Source: an uncultured Alphaproteobacteria bacterium (GTDB lineage: Bacteria; Pseudomonadota; Alphaproteobacteria; Micropepsales; Micropepsaceae). From it: DNA of 43,085 nt. The notes below the pieces were generated by a model. It was not told where the DNA came from. It did no database searches and saw only the letters and a list, made by a program, of their open reading frames with translations. This document shows, one piece after another, positions 17,084-25,266 of this stretch. How positions within the stretch are numbered: position 1 is the first letter of the stretch; each line of letters opens with the position of its first letter. The stretch lies in assembly GCA_937865685.1 (NCBI GenBank), contig CALMGU010000084.1:1-43085 (forward strand), written 5' to 3'. A program made the translations under genes and the position numbers.

Positions 17084-19203
17084 ACCAGCCTGACGGTCGC
17101 CGAGAGAAGGCGTGCGCGATCCGCGGACGGGCCGGCCAGGATTTCGATCTCTCCCGGCTCGAATAGCGGCTCCAGATCGGGGCCTGGAAAACGAAGCTCC
17201 CGCGCCGCCAGGCTGAAGGTCACGGTGCCGCTTTCGCCGGGCTCGAGCATGACGCGGCTGAAGCCTTTCAATTCCATCGGGCGGCTGATGCTGGCGACCT
17301 TGTCGCGCGCGAACAGGAACACGGTTTCGCCGGCTCCATGCTGGCCCCGATTGGCCAGGGTGATGGAAACCGTGAAGCTATCGGCTTCTCCCGCCTTGTC
17401 CGGCGTCGCCTGCAACCCAGTATAGACGAAATCCCCATAGGTCAGGCCGTGACCGAACGGAAACAGGGGCTCATTGGGCACATCCAGATATTTGCTGGTG
17501 TAATGATCCCCGGGATTGGCGGGACGTCCGGTGGGACGCTCGCCGAAAAAGAGGGGGATCTGGCCCACGGCGCGCGGCCAGCTGACCGGCGTGCGTCCCG
17601 ACGGCGAGGCGCGGCCGGTCAGGAGATCCGCCAGCGCATTGCCGGCTTCGCATCCCGGCGCCCAGGCCGCCAGCACGGCATCGGCACGGGCGACGAGATC
17701 CGGCACCACCAGCGGACGGCCGGAAAACAGGATGGCGATCACTTTCTTGGCTCCGGCCCTGGCCAGGACGGCATCGACCAGCGCGGCCTGCTTGCCCGGC
17801 AGCCCCGGATGGGCGCGGCTGCAGGCTTCTCCGCTCATGGCCGCGGATTCGCCCAGGCACAGCAATATCGCGTCCGCCTCATCGCAGAGCGCCGCCGCCG
17901 CCGCGATGCCGCTTTCGTCGTCGCTTTCGATATCGACACCGGGCGCATAAAGGATCGACCGATGCGGCAAGGCAAAGCGCAGCCCCGCAAGTGCGCTGAC
18001 GCAATCGTTCGCCATGCCTGCCGCGGACCAGCAGCCGCGCATCTCGCCGGCCGCGTCGGCAAGCGGACCGATCACGGCCAGGCGCCCTTCGCCCAGAGGC
18101 AATGCGGCGCCATCATTCTTCAAGAGCACGATGGAGCGGGTGGCGGCTTCGCGCGCCAGCTGGCGTCGGGCGGCCAGAACCGTGGCGCTTTCCGTGCCGC
18201 CCCGGCGATACGGATCGTCGAACAGGCCGAGCTGTTCCTTGAGGATAAGAACGCGACGCACGGATGCATCGATATCCGCCATCGCCACCAGGCCGCGCTC
18301 CAGCGCCGCCGGCAAGCCGTCATGATAGGCGTTCGCCATCATGTCGATATCAATGCCCGCCTTAAGTGCCAGCGCCGCCGCCTCCACCAGATCGGCCGCC
18401 ACGCCATGGTGAATCAGTTCGGCAATGGCGTTGTAATCGCTGACGAGTACGCCATCGAAACCCAGCTTGCCGCGCAGATGATCCTTGAGCAGCCCCCGAT
18501 GGGCGCTGAGCGGAACGCCGTCGATGGAACTGAAGGCGGGCATGATGGTGGCGACGCCCGCGCCCAGGGCCGCCTCGAAAGGCGGCAGATAGATCTCACG
18601 CAAGGCGCGCTGCGTCACGTCGGTCGACGCATAGTCGCGCCCCGCCGTCGGCGCGCCATAAGCGCAATAGTGCTTGGCGCAAGCCGCCAACGTGTCGGCG
18701 CCGTCGAGCCGGCCGCCTTGAAAGCCTTTCACTTTGGCCCGCGCCATCGCCTGGCCGACATAAGGATCTTCGCCGGGACCCTCGGCGATCCGGCCCCAGC
18801 GGGGATCGCGCGCCACATCCAGCATCGGCGCAAAGGTCAAATGCAGGCCGTCGGCCGCGCCTTCCTTGGCGGCTTCGCGCGCGGTGGCTTCCCACAGAAC
18901 CGGATCGAAGGCGGCAGTTTCGCCCAGCGGAATGGGAAAGATCGTGCGGTGGCCATGAATAATGTCCAGCCCCAGCAGCAGGGGAATTTTGAGTCTGCTC
19001 CCCAGCGCCAGGCGCTGGGCGGCGCGCGTTTTGTCGGTTCCGACAAGATTAAGAACATTACCGATGGCGCCGGACGCGATGCCCGCATCCAGGCCGGTTC
19101 GCATCACCGCCCCGGTCACGGCGGAATCGCCGGTTGCCATCGTCATCTGGCCCAGCTTTTCCGTCAGGGTCATGGCGGCGATGAGGGAATCAATGCGGCT
19201 CAA
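17080..19203 (-). CDS. Glycoside hydrolase family 3 beta-glucosidase (BglX-like)
   Basis: Hydrolyses terminal beta-glucosyl residues. The 707 residues cover the GH3 N-terminal barrel (about 1–330), the C-terminal alpha/beta sandwich and the fibronectin-type end domain (from about 600). The catalytic nucleophile is D256 in GVLVSDYNAI. Substrate residues include K177-H178 in ACAKHYCAYG, and the second domain contains GESAAMSGEACSR, matching the BglX acid/base loop. No signal peptide is visible, so it may act in the cytoplasm, unlike E. coli BglX. TTG 19203 is the start: AAAAGGAG lies seven bases upstream, and a nearby ATG (19208) is out of frame and hits a stop. It is divergent from the glucan operon that starts at 19287. 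Confidence 0.93.
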   Translation of the reverse strand: MSRIDSLIAAMTLTEKLGQMTMATGDSAVTGAVMRTGLDAGIASGAIGNVLNLVGTDKTRAAQRLALGSRLKIPLLLGLDIIHGHRTIFPIPLGETAAFDPVLWEATAREAAKEGAADGLHLTFAPMLDVARDPRWGRIAEGPGEDPYVGQAMARAKVKGFQGGRLDGADTLAACAKHYCAYGAPTAGRDYASTDVTQRALREIYLPPFEAALGAGVATIMPAFSSIDGVPLSAHRGLLKDHLRGKLGFDGVLVSDYNAIAELIHHGVAADLVEAAALALKAGIDIDMMANAYHDGLPAALERGLVAMADIDASVRRVLILKEQLGLFDDPYRRGGTESATVLAARRQLAREAATRSIVLLKNDGAALPLGEGRLAVIGPLADAAGEMRGCWSAAGMANDCVSALAGLRFALPHRSILYAPGVDIESDDESGIAAAAALCDEADAILLCLGESAAMSGEACSRAHPGLPGKQAALVDAVLARAGAKKVIAILFSGRPLVVPDLVARADAVLAAWAPGCEAGNALADLLTGRASPSGRTPVSWPRAVGQIPLFFGERPTGRPANPGDHYTSKYLDVPNEPLFPFGHGLTYGDFVYTGLQATPDKAGEADSFTVSITLANRGQHGAGETVFLFARDKVASISRPMELKGFSRVMLEPGESGTVTFSLAARELRFPGPDLEPLFEPGEIEILAGPSADRARLLSATVRLV

Positions 19204-19210
19204 GGCATGT

Positions 19211-19218
19211 CTCCTTTT
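19211..19218 (-). promoter_or_regulatory. Ribosome-binding site that fixes the TTG start of the GH3 gene
   Basis: On the minus strand AAAAGGAG is followed by seven bases and then TTG 19203. The only neighbouring ATG (19206–19208) is two bases from this site, out of frame and immediately followed by a stop, so TTG is the supported start. Confidence 0.7.
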
Positions 19219-19286
19219 CAGGCACCATAGCGGGACGGGGCGTTTTTTCTATCCCGTTTCGCCTGCCATAATGGCAAGGTCGCGTC

Positions 19287-20411
19287 ATGTATCTGGACCA
19301 TCCGCGGGACGATTCGGACGACAAGGGGGCCGGGCTGCTGGCGCAGCTGGGCATGATGATCCGTGCCCTGTTCGCCTCTTCAGTGCGCAACACGCTTTTC
19401 CTGCTGGGCGGCCTGATCTTCATGGTCATCGTCGCCACCGCCTATGGCCAGATCCGGCTCAATCGCTGGAACCAGCCTTTCTATGATGCCCTGGCCCGGC
19501 ATGATTTTCGCGGTTTCATGATGCAGCTGGGCGTGTTCTGCATCATCGCTGGCGGGCTGCTGGTGCTGAATGTGGTCCAGCGCTGGCTGGCCGAGATGCT
19601 CAAGCTCAAATTGCGCGAAGGCCTGGTCCAGGATCTGGTGGGCGAATGGCTGAAGCCGCATCGCGCCTTCCGCCTGGCCAAGGTGGGGCTGGTGGGCGTC
19701 AATCCGGATCAACGGATGCATGAGGATGCCCGCCATTTGACGGAGCTGTCTTCCGATCTTGGCGTGCAGTTGCTGCAATCTTCGATCCTGCTCGCCACCT
19801 TCACCAACATCCTCTGGAATATATCGGGCAGTTTCGCTTTTCATGTCGACGGCCGGAATTATGCCATTCCCGGCTATATGGTGTGGGCGGCGATCATCTA
19901 TGCCGGATCCGGTTCCATGCTGAGCTATTGGGTGGGACGCGGACTGATCCGCCGCAACGCCAATCGCTATCAGCGCGAATCCGAATTGCGGACTTCGCTC
20001 AACCGGGTCAATGAGCATATCGACCGGGTCGAGCGGCAAGGGAACGAAAGAGAAGCGCTGGCCCGCATCAATCTGGATCTCAAGAATGTACTCGGCACGA
20101 TGCGCAGCCTGGTGACGGGCCTGACGGAACTGACCTGGGTGACCGCGGGATATGGATGGCTCACCTTGGTCGCGCCGATCCTGGTGGCGGCGCCGGCTTA
20201 TTTTTCGGGAACGCTCACCTTCGGAGGCCTGATGATGGCGGCGGGCGCCTTCAACCAGATGCAATCATCATTGCGCTGGTTCGTGGATAATTTTTCCACC
20301 ATCGCGGACTGGCGGGCGACCCTGCTCAGGGTGGCCGATTTCCGCCGTGCGCTGATCGAATGCGATGCGATTCCGCCGGCCGCCGTGCCCAAGCCGCGGG
20401 CCGAGGCATGA
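19287..20411 (+). CDS. ABC transporter membrane domain without ATPase (SbmA/BacA- or YddA-like)
   Basis: A 374-residue polytopic membrane protein matching the transmembrane half of the ABC_membrane_2/SbmA_BacA group (YddA, BacA, ABCD-type). Early features: RNTLFLLGGLIFMVIVATAYGQIRLNRWNQPFYDALARHDF. A long conserved stretch follows: LRWRLAEML-like WLAEMLKLKLREGL, then NPDQRMHEDARHLTELSSDLGV and the C-terminal FNQMQSSLRWFVDNFSTIADWRA. YddA-type proteins continue into a nucleotide-binding domain of about 200 residues. Here the frame ends at 20411 and the next gene begins at once, with no Walker A or ABC signature. As in SbmA/BacA, it could be proton-driven. It is first gene of an overlapping three-gene operon with two glycoside-hydrolase-like proteins, which suggests glycan transport; this is inference. 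Confidence 0.82.
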   Translation: MYLDHPRDDSDDKGAGLLAQLGMMIRALFASSVRNTLFLLGGLIFMVIVATAYGQIRLNRWNQPFYDALARHDFRGFMMQLGVFCIIAGGLLVLNVVQRWLAEMLKLKLREGLVQDLVGEWLKPHRAFRLAKVGLVGVNPDQRMHEDARHLTELSSDLGVQLLQSSILLATFTNILWNISGSFAFHVDGRNYAIPGYMVWAAIIYAGSGSMLSYWVGRGLIRRNANRYQRESELRTSLNRVNEHIDRVERQGNEREALARINLDLKNVLGTMRSLVTGLTELTWVTAGYGWLTLVAPILVAAPAYFSGTLTFGGLMMAAGAFNQMQSSLRWFVDNFSTIADWRATLLRVADFRRALIECDAIPPAAVPKPRAEA

Positions 20412-21652
20412 TGGCTTCTCCCGCCGAGCTTCTGAAGCTGGATGACGAAGCCTTGCTGGAAGCAGTGGCGCGCCAGACTTTCCGCTTTTTCTGGGAAGGC
20501 GCCGAACCCGCCAGCCTGATGGCGCGCGACCGGACCATGACTGACAAGGACCCGCCCGACGATCTGGTCGCGGTCGGCGGCACCGGGTTCGGCGCGATGA
20601 CCTTGGTGGTCGCGGTGGAACGCGGCTGGGTAACGCGCGCCGATGCACTATTCCGGCTCGATCACATGCTTGGGGTTTTGGAACAGGGCGAACGCCATCA
20701 CGGTGCCTATCCTCATTTCCTCCATGGCCGCACCGGAAAGACCATTCCCTTCGGCCCCAAGGATGATGGCGGCGATCTGGTGGAAACGGCGCTTCTGATG
20801 ATGGGATTGCTGGCGGCGCGCCAGTATTTTCTGGAAGAGGCCGCTACCGCCGCACGCATCACCGCGCTTTTCGATGCCGTGGAATGGGATTTCTACCGGC
20901 GGGGCGAGAATGTCCTTTACTGGCATTGGAGCCCCAACCATGGCTGGGCGATGAACCATTCCATACGCGGCTGGAACGAGACGTTGATCGTCTATGTCCT
21001 GGCGGCGGGCGCCCGGCGGCATGGCATCGATGCCGCGGTTTACGAGCAGGGGTTCTGCGAAAGCGCCGATTACTGGAACGGCAAGCGGTATGGCGGCGTC
21101 ATCTTGCCGCTGGGTCCGGAAGGCGGAGGACCGCTTTTCTTCGCGCATTATTCCTTTTGCGGCCTCGATCCGCATGGGCTTGCGGACTCCCATGCCGATT
21201 ACTGGCAGCAAAATGTGGCTCAGGTGACAGCCAACCGGGCGTATTGCATCGCCAATCCGGGCGGCTTCAAGGGTTATGGCCCGGATTGCTGGGGCCTGAC
21301 CGCCAGCGACGATCCGTCGGGCTATGACGCGCATGCGCCGGGCAACGACAATGGCACCATCTCGCCCACCGCGGCGCTGGCAAGTTTTCCTTATGCGCCG
21401 CAGGCGTCGATGGCGGTGTTGCGTCATTTCCTGTCCGCGCATGGCGACAAGATCTGGGGCCGCTTCGGTTTCACCGACGCCTTCAATGAAACGCGGGACT
21501 GGTGGGCCAAGACCTTCCTGGCCATCGACCAGGGTCCGATTGTGGTGATGATGGAGAATTACCGCACCGGCCTGTTGTGGAAGCTTTTCATGGCGGCGCC
21601 GGAAGTGCGGGCGGGGTTGAAGAAACTGGGCTTTGCGAGGCCGGGCGTGTGA
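20408..21652 (+). CDS. Glycoamylase-domain protein (PF10091, GH144-like)
   Basis: A 414-residue (alpha/alpha)6-barrel-type protein of the Glycoamylase/PF10091 group. That group includes bacterial endo-beta-1,2-glucanases (GH144) and domains of cyclic beta-1,2-glucan synthases. Typical features are TFRFFWEGAEPASLMARDR near the N-terminus, GGTGFGAMTLVVAVERGW, GAYPHFLHGRTGK, GGDLVETALLMMGLL, WNHSIRGWNE-like WAMNHSIRGWNETLIVYVL, and GPIVVMMENYRTGLLWKLFM near the end. No signal peptide is seen. ATG 20408 overlaps the transporter stop (ATGA). The stop overlaps the GTG start of the GH15 gene. The family assignment is good; activity on beta-1,2-glucan is inferred from the family and not proven. Confidence 0.85.
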   Translation: MMASPAELLKLDDEALLEAVARQTFRFFWEGAEPASLMARDRTMTDKDPPDDLVAVGGTGFGAMTLVVAVERGWVTRADALFRLDHMLGVLEQGERHHGAYPHFLHGRTGKTIPFGPKDDGGDLVETALLMMGLLAARQYFLEEAATAARITALFDAVEWDFYRRGENVLYWHWSPNHGWAMNHSIRGWNETLIVYVLAAGARRHGIDAAVYEQGFCESADYWNGKRYGGVILPLGPEGGGPLFFAHYSFCGLDPHGLADSHADYWQQNVAQVTANRAYCIANPGGFKGYGPDCWGLTASDDPSGYDAHAPGNDNGTISPTAALASFPYAPQASMAVLRHFLSAHGDKIWGRFGFTDAFNETRDWWAKTFLAIDQGPIVVMMENYRTGLLWKLFMAAPEVRAGLKKLGFARPGV

Positions 21653-22866
21653 GCAGCCTCGAACAATGGATCGCCCGCGAACGGGATCATGCGGCGGAGA
21701 TGATGCTGAAGAGCATTTCGCCCGTCAATATCGTCAAGACGCGGCCCCATTTCGGGCAGACGATTAGGCCGCGGCCGGGCTCGGTGGTGGCTTCACCGGT
21801 CCTGGCGGCCTATGACCCCGATCCCGATTATTTTTTCCATTGGTATCGCGACAGCGCGGCGGTGATCGATGCCTTGCGCCTGCTCAGGGCCGATCTGCCC
21901 GAGGCCGATAGCCTGTTCCAGGATTTCGTGCGCTTCAGCCTCGATCTGGAGACATTGGACGGACGCCGCGCGAAACCCGATTGGCGTGACGCCGCGGCAC
22001 CGGATTTCGCTCGCTTCCTGCGCAAGGATCTGGATGCCGCGCACGGTACGGCGATTGCGGCCGAAACCAGGGTCAATCCGGACGGCACATTGGATATCAC
22101 CGATTGGCCGCGGCCCCAGCATGACGGTCCGGCGCTGCGCGCCCTCACTTTGATGCGCTGGGGCGCGGAAGGCGATGCCGCGACCCTGGTCCGCCACGAT
22201 CTTGCCTTCGTGCTGGTCCATGCGCGCCGGCCTTGTTTCGACATCTGGGAAGAAGAGTTCGGCCTGCACGTCTATACGCTGCGCGTTTCGGCGGCGGCGC
22301 TGAAAGACGGCGCGATATGGCTTGCGGCGCGCGGCGCGCATGTGGATGCCGAGCGATGTGGCGCCGAGGCGGCCGTGATCGAAGCCATGCTGGACGAATT
22401 TTGGATGGAGGGCGCGGCCTATATCCGCTCGCGCAAGGTCGAAGGTGGTGCGCCAGAAAAGCTATTGGATTGCGCCGTCATCCTGGCCGCCAATCATGCC
22501 GGCATGACGGACGCGCGCCATGCCGCGACCTTGGCACGGCTGGAGGCGTTGTTCGACGCCAGCTATGCCATCAACCGGAACCGTCCATCCGGCTGGGCGC
22601 CGGCGCTGGGGCGTTACGCGGGTGACAAATATTATTCCGGCGGCGCCTATTATTTTTCGACCCTGGGTGCGGCGGAATTCTGCTACCGCAGCGGTGACCG
22701 CGACCGCGGCGACGCTTATCTGGAAACCGTCAGGGCCTTTACGCCGCCAACGGGCGATCTGTCGGAGCAATTCGACCAGACCACCGGCGCGCAGACATCG
22801 GCAAGACATCTGGCCTGGAGTTATGCGGCTTTTCTGACCGCTGTTGCGGCGCGGCAGGGCCGGTAA
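21649..22866 (+). CDS. Glycoside hydrolase family 15 glucoamylase-like protein
   Basis: An inverting exo-acting (alpha/alpha)6-barrel enzyme that releases glucose from the ends of alpha-glucans, 405 residues. Motifs: AAYDPDPDYFFHWYRDSAAV (substrate-binding aspartate region), CFDIWEEEFGLHVYT (general-acid Glu), and near the C-terminus DLSEQFDQTTGAQTSARHLAWSY (catalytic-base Glu region). All three are recognisable GH15 blocks. No signal peptide is visible, so cytoplasmic action on imported oligosaccharides is likely. GTG 21649 is chosen because it overlaps the previous stop (GTGA), and the reading SSLEQWIARERDHA fits the usual N-terminus. Together with the GH144-like protein, the transporter and the divergent GH3 enzyme it makes a glucan-use cluster. 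Confidence 0.9.
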   Translation: MSSLEQWIARERDHAAEMMLKSISPVNIVKTRPHFGQTIRPRPGSVVASPVLAAYDPDPDYFFHWYRDSAAVIDALRLLRADLPEADSLFQDFVRFSLDLETLDGRRAKPDWRDAAAPDFARFLRKDLDAAHGTAIAAETRVNPDGTLDITDWPRPQHDGPALRALTLMRWGAEGDAATLVRHDLAFVLVHARRPCFDIWEEEFGLHVYTLRVSAAALKDGAIWLAARGAHVDAERCGAEAAVIEAMLDEFWMEGAAYIRSRKVEGGAPEKLLDCAVILAANHAGMTDARHAATLARLEALFDASYAINRNRPSGWAPALGRYAGDKYYSGGAYYFSTLGAAEFCYRSGDRDRGDAYLETVRAFTPPTGDLSEQFDQTTGAQTSARHLAWSYAAFLTAVAARQGR

Positions 22867-22981
22867 CGATTGCGTCCAATTTGTGGCCCTTTGTTACAAT
22901 TGATGCTGCCTTAATTGCGCCATTGCCCCTCAGCCCAATGACGCGCGCCATGGTCCTGCCGCAGGTTCATGCTTTTCTGGA

Positions 22982-23779
22982 ATGGTAATGAATAGGGAAG
23001 ACAGTCCGATCTTGGAGAATCATGGCGACACGCCAATGCTTCAGGATGGCCGCAAACTATTCAGTGGTGGTCTCCAGCCGGGCCAGCGGCGGGGCCGGCC
23101 GCTCGCCTGGGCCGTCAGCGTGGCGGCGCATGTGCTGGTGTTCACGGCGCTGCTGTGGCCCCGTACGGAGCGTCCCGCCGCGCGAGAGGTGCCTTCGTCC
23201 CTGTCGATCACCTTCGTGAATCTCTCCAAGCCGGAGCCGCCAGGCCCGCCGGACGACGCCAAGCTCAAAGCCGGCGATCCGGAGCCGTCCACGCAACCGG
23301 TGCTGCTGCAGCCGACCGCGCCCGCGCCGGTCAAATCCATCACCGTAACGACCGTGCCGGACACATCGGACCTTTTGAGCGCGTCTCAGATCGCGGGCGC
23401 GACCGGGGTCGAGGATGATGGTGCTGGCGGCGGGGGCGGCGGCGGGGAATGCGACACGGCGAAGCTGGTGCAGCGGGCGCTCCGGCGCGATCCCTTGGTG
23501 CGCAATGCGGTGATCGGCGCCAACCGGCTGGGCAAGTCGGTAATGTTGTGGAACGGAGACTGGGTGCGTTCGGGCGAGGAAGAGGGCAAGGGCCTCTCGG
23601 CCGTGCGCGAAGCGATTATCTGGGACCTGGCGTTCGCGCCGGAAGCCTGCCGCCATAAGCGCGAGCATGGACTGATCCTGCTGTCACTGGCGGACGGAAC
23701 CACGCGCTTCGCCATTGGCACGAGCGAATGGCGTTGGTCGGATCTGTTGGGATTGGAAGCAGCCCGCGCGGGCCGCTGA
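22982..23779 (+). CDS. TonB-like envelope protein with non-canonical C-terminal domain
   Basis: A 265-residue protein with TonB topology: a 40-residue cytoplasmic head; one membrane helix (LAWAVSVAAHVLVFTALLW, residues 41–59) carrying the S46-x3-H50 pair that TonB and TolA use to contact ExbB/TolQ; a Pro-rich periplasmic linker (residues about 80–120); a glycine run; and a globular C-terminal domain (about 156–262). The last contains RRDPLVRNAVI, VMLWNGDWVRSG, GLSAVREAIIWDLAFAPEACR and SEWRWSDLLG. That domain lacks the TonB C-terminal YP-motif pattern. Similar proteins exist in alphaproteobacteria as uncharacterised TonB-like proteins. Start 22982 or 22988; a GGA lies eight bases before the latter. 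No exbB/exbD gene is in the window. Confidence 0.72.
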   Translation: MVMNREDSPILENHGDTPMLQDGRKLFSGGLQPGQRRGRPLAWAVSVAAHVLVFTALLWPRTERPAAREVPSSLSITFVNLSKPEPPGPPDDAKLKAGDPEPSTQPVLLQPTAPAPVKSITVTTVPDTSDLLSASQIAGATGVEDDGAGGGGGGGECDTAKLVQRALRRDPLVRNAVIGANRLGKSVMLWNGDWVRSGEEEGKGLSAVREAIIWDLAFAPEACRHKREHGLILLSLADGTTRFAIGTSEWRWSDLLGLEAARAGR

Positions 23780-23789
23780 GAGAAACGAG

Positions 23790-23820
23790 GGGGCCGGCCT
23801 GGCTATTCAGGCGCGGCCCC
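23790..23820. terminator. Hairpin between convergent genes
   Basis: Left arm GGGGCCGGCCTG (23790–23801) pairs with CAGGCGCGGCCCC (23808–23820) around loop GCTATT, with one bulged base. It sits midway between the convergent TonB-like and OmpA-lipoprotein genes. There is no clear T-run on either side, so it is a probable rather than a textbook terminator. Confidence 0.45.
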
Positions 23821-23827
23821 GTCGGTA

Positions 23828-24412
23828 TCAGGACATCACGATCAGAACGACGCGGCGATTCTGGGCCCGGTTGGCGCGGGTCTTGTTATCCGTCACCGGA
23901 TCCTTCTTGCCGTAGGAGATGGTCGACATGCGATTCAGCGGCACGCCATGCTGGTTCATGAACAGACGCACGGCTTCGGCCCGCTGCTCGCCCAGCTTCT
24001 GGTTGGTCGCGTCGGATCCACGCGAATCCGTGTGACCCTGGATTTCCAAATAGACGTTGCGGTTGTCGTTCTTCAGCTTCTCCGCAAAGTCAGTCAGACG
24101 TTGCGTGGCTTCCGGCGACAGCTTGGCGCTATCGACCGGAAACTTCACCGAATCGTCGGACAGAACCATGGAATAGAGGAATTTGCCTTCGGCCAGCTTG
24201 CCGGCGGCGGTGGCGCGATCGAGTGCTTCCTTGGTTGCCTGATCCAGCTGGGTCAGATGGGCTTCGTGCCGATCGACCTGGCCTTGCGTGGCCTGCACCT
24301 TGGCGTCCACGGCAGCCACATGCTCGTTCACGTAATCTTTGGTCGCGCAGCCGCCAAGACTGAAAGCGCTGACGGCGATGGCGGTGAAAATGGCGGGTTT
24401 CATTATTTGCAT
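23828..24412 (-). CDS. OmpA-family (Pal-like) lipoprotein
   Basis: Outer-membrane lipoprotein anchored to peptidoglycan, 194 residues. The signal peptide ends in a lipobox (SLGGC). A helical, coiled-coil-prone segment follows (KDYVNEHVAAVDAKVQATQG and onward, to about residue 85, heptad-like as in Lpp/OmpA linkers). The OmpA C-terminal domain has LEIQGHTDSRGSDATNQKLG, then EQRAEAVRLFM and NRAQNRRVVLIV, including the peptidoglycan-binding Asp and Arg positions. ATG 24412 is chosen because AGAGGGA lies six bases before it; ATG 24403 is possible. A 15-base direct repeat lies just upstream. It is longer than typical Pal because of the coiled-coil insert and is not next to tol genes. Confidence 0.9.
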   Translation of the reverse strand: MQIMKPAIFTAIAVSAFSLGGCATKDYVNEHVAAVDAKVQATQGQVDRHEAHLTQLDQATKEALDRATAAGKLAEGKFLYSMVLSDDSVKFPVDSAKLSPEATQRLTDFAEKLKNDNRNVYLEIQGHTDSRGSDATNQKLGEQRAEAVRLFMNQHGVPLNRMSTISYGKKDPVTDNKTRANRAQNRRVVLIVMS

Positions 24413-24735
24413 TGGTAGTCCCTCTTGTCGGCCCTGCGGCATGGATATTCGCCGTGCGGCATGGAGTGTCAGCCTGAGCATACAGTGTGGCGGAAATGGG
24501 ATGTTTTTTGGGGGCAAATAGGGTGTTTGTTGCAACGGTGTGGCAGGGCGGAGACTTGTTAACAGGTGAGTCGCAAACATGTTCGCGCGACCATCATCAT
24601 GCCGTTTACGCAGTGCAGCAATCGACGGCTGAAATGGATGTGTTTGCCTGACAACACTTTTCACGGCATTCCACCTATGCTGGCGGCGTTCAAATGCCCG
24701 GTTCCCCGCGCGCAAATTTTCGCTATCTTGCTTTC
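24413..24735. other. Divergent intergenic region (323 bases)
   Basis: Separates the OmpA-lipoprotein gene (-) from a conserved hypothetical gene (+). It contains a direct repeat close to the lipoprotein start, a T/G-rich stretch around 24500–24530 and no credible reading frame. Promoters for both genes must lie here; no convincing -35/-10 pair could be picked by eye. Confidence 0.5.
24431..24465. promoter_or_regulatory. Direct repeat upstream of the OmpA-like lipoprotein gene
   Basis: GCCCTGCGGCATGGA (24431–24445) and GCCGTGCGGCATGGA (24451–24465) differ at one base and are 20 bases apart. They lie 19–53 bases before the lipoprotein start codon on the minus strand. Possible operator or promoter-duplication scar. 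Confidence 0.4.
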
Positions 24736-25191
24736 ATGCAGGGGCGGCAGTTTTCCAACGACAATGACATTGCGCGCGTAGGCCGTAAATTTCTCGATCT
24801 GTCGCTGCCGAAGCCGGAATGGACCCACACGGCTCATTTCGCGGTGACCCTTTGGCTGATGCGCCACCGCCCCGATATTGATCTGGAAGAAAAAATGCCC
24901 GGGCTCATTCGGGCCTTCAACGAGGCCACCGGCACGCCCAATACCGATACGGGCGGATATCACGAAACCATAACCCAGGCTTCATTGGGTGTGGCGCGGA
25001 TATTCTTGGCCTCGGCGCCGGCAAGGCCGCTTCATGAAGTTCTGGACAGGTTGCTGGTTTCGCCCTTGGGCGATTCCAAATGGCTGCTGACCTATTGGAG
25101 CCGGGAGCGGCTCTTCTCGGTCGAAGCGCGGCGGGGCTGGCTGGCGCCGGATCTCAAGCCCCTGGTCTACGATGAGATCGCGCCGACGTGA
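24736..25191 (+). CDS. Conserved hypothetical protein (WTHxAH / GYHETIT motifs)
   Basis: A soluble protein of 151 residues with no signal peptide or membrane segment. It has three strong blocks: LPKPEWTHTAHFAVTLWLM (about 24–42), GTPNTDTGGYHETIT (about 66–80), and LTYWSRERLFSVEARRGW (about 116–133). The blocks are rich in His, Trp and Glu, as in a metal or small-molecule binding pocket. Proteins with these blocks appear widely in Proteobacteria without a known function. ATG 24736 is preferred over ATG 24694 because the extra 14 residues look non-coding; neither has a good ribosome-binding site. Followed 75 bases later by the LysE-type exporter in the same direction. Confidence 0.75.
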   Translation: MQGRQFSNDNDIARVGRKFLDLSLPKPEWTHTAHFAVTLWLMRHRPDIDLEEKMPGLIRAFNEATGTPNTDTGGYHETITQASLGVARIFLASAPARPLHEVLDRLLVSPLGDSKWLLTYWSRERLFSVEARRGWLAPDLKPLVYDEIAPT

Positions 25192-25266
25192 AATGCGCAT
25201 TTTGACAGTCGGCCTGTCGCGGCGATTTTCGCGCCTTCCTATATAAGCCGTCACAAGGAAGGCCCC

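Noticed and set aside
17080-19203. GH3 gene as a beta-N-acetylhexosaminidase (NagZ)
   Set aside because: The NagZ His-Asp dyad motif (KHFPGHG) is not present; the protein is longer and has the C-terminal domains of beta-glucosidases.
20380-20460. Possible frameshift separating an ABC ATPase from the membrane domain
   Set aside because: No Walker A, ABC signature or Walker B pattern exists in any frame after 20411; the following sequence is a well-formed PF10091 protein from its first residues.
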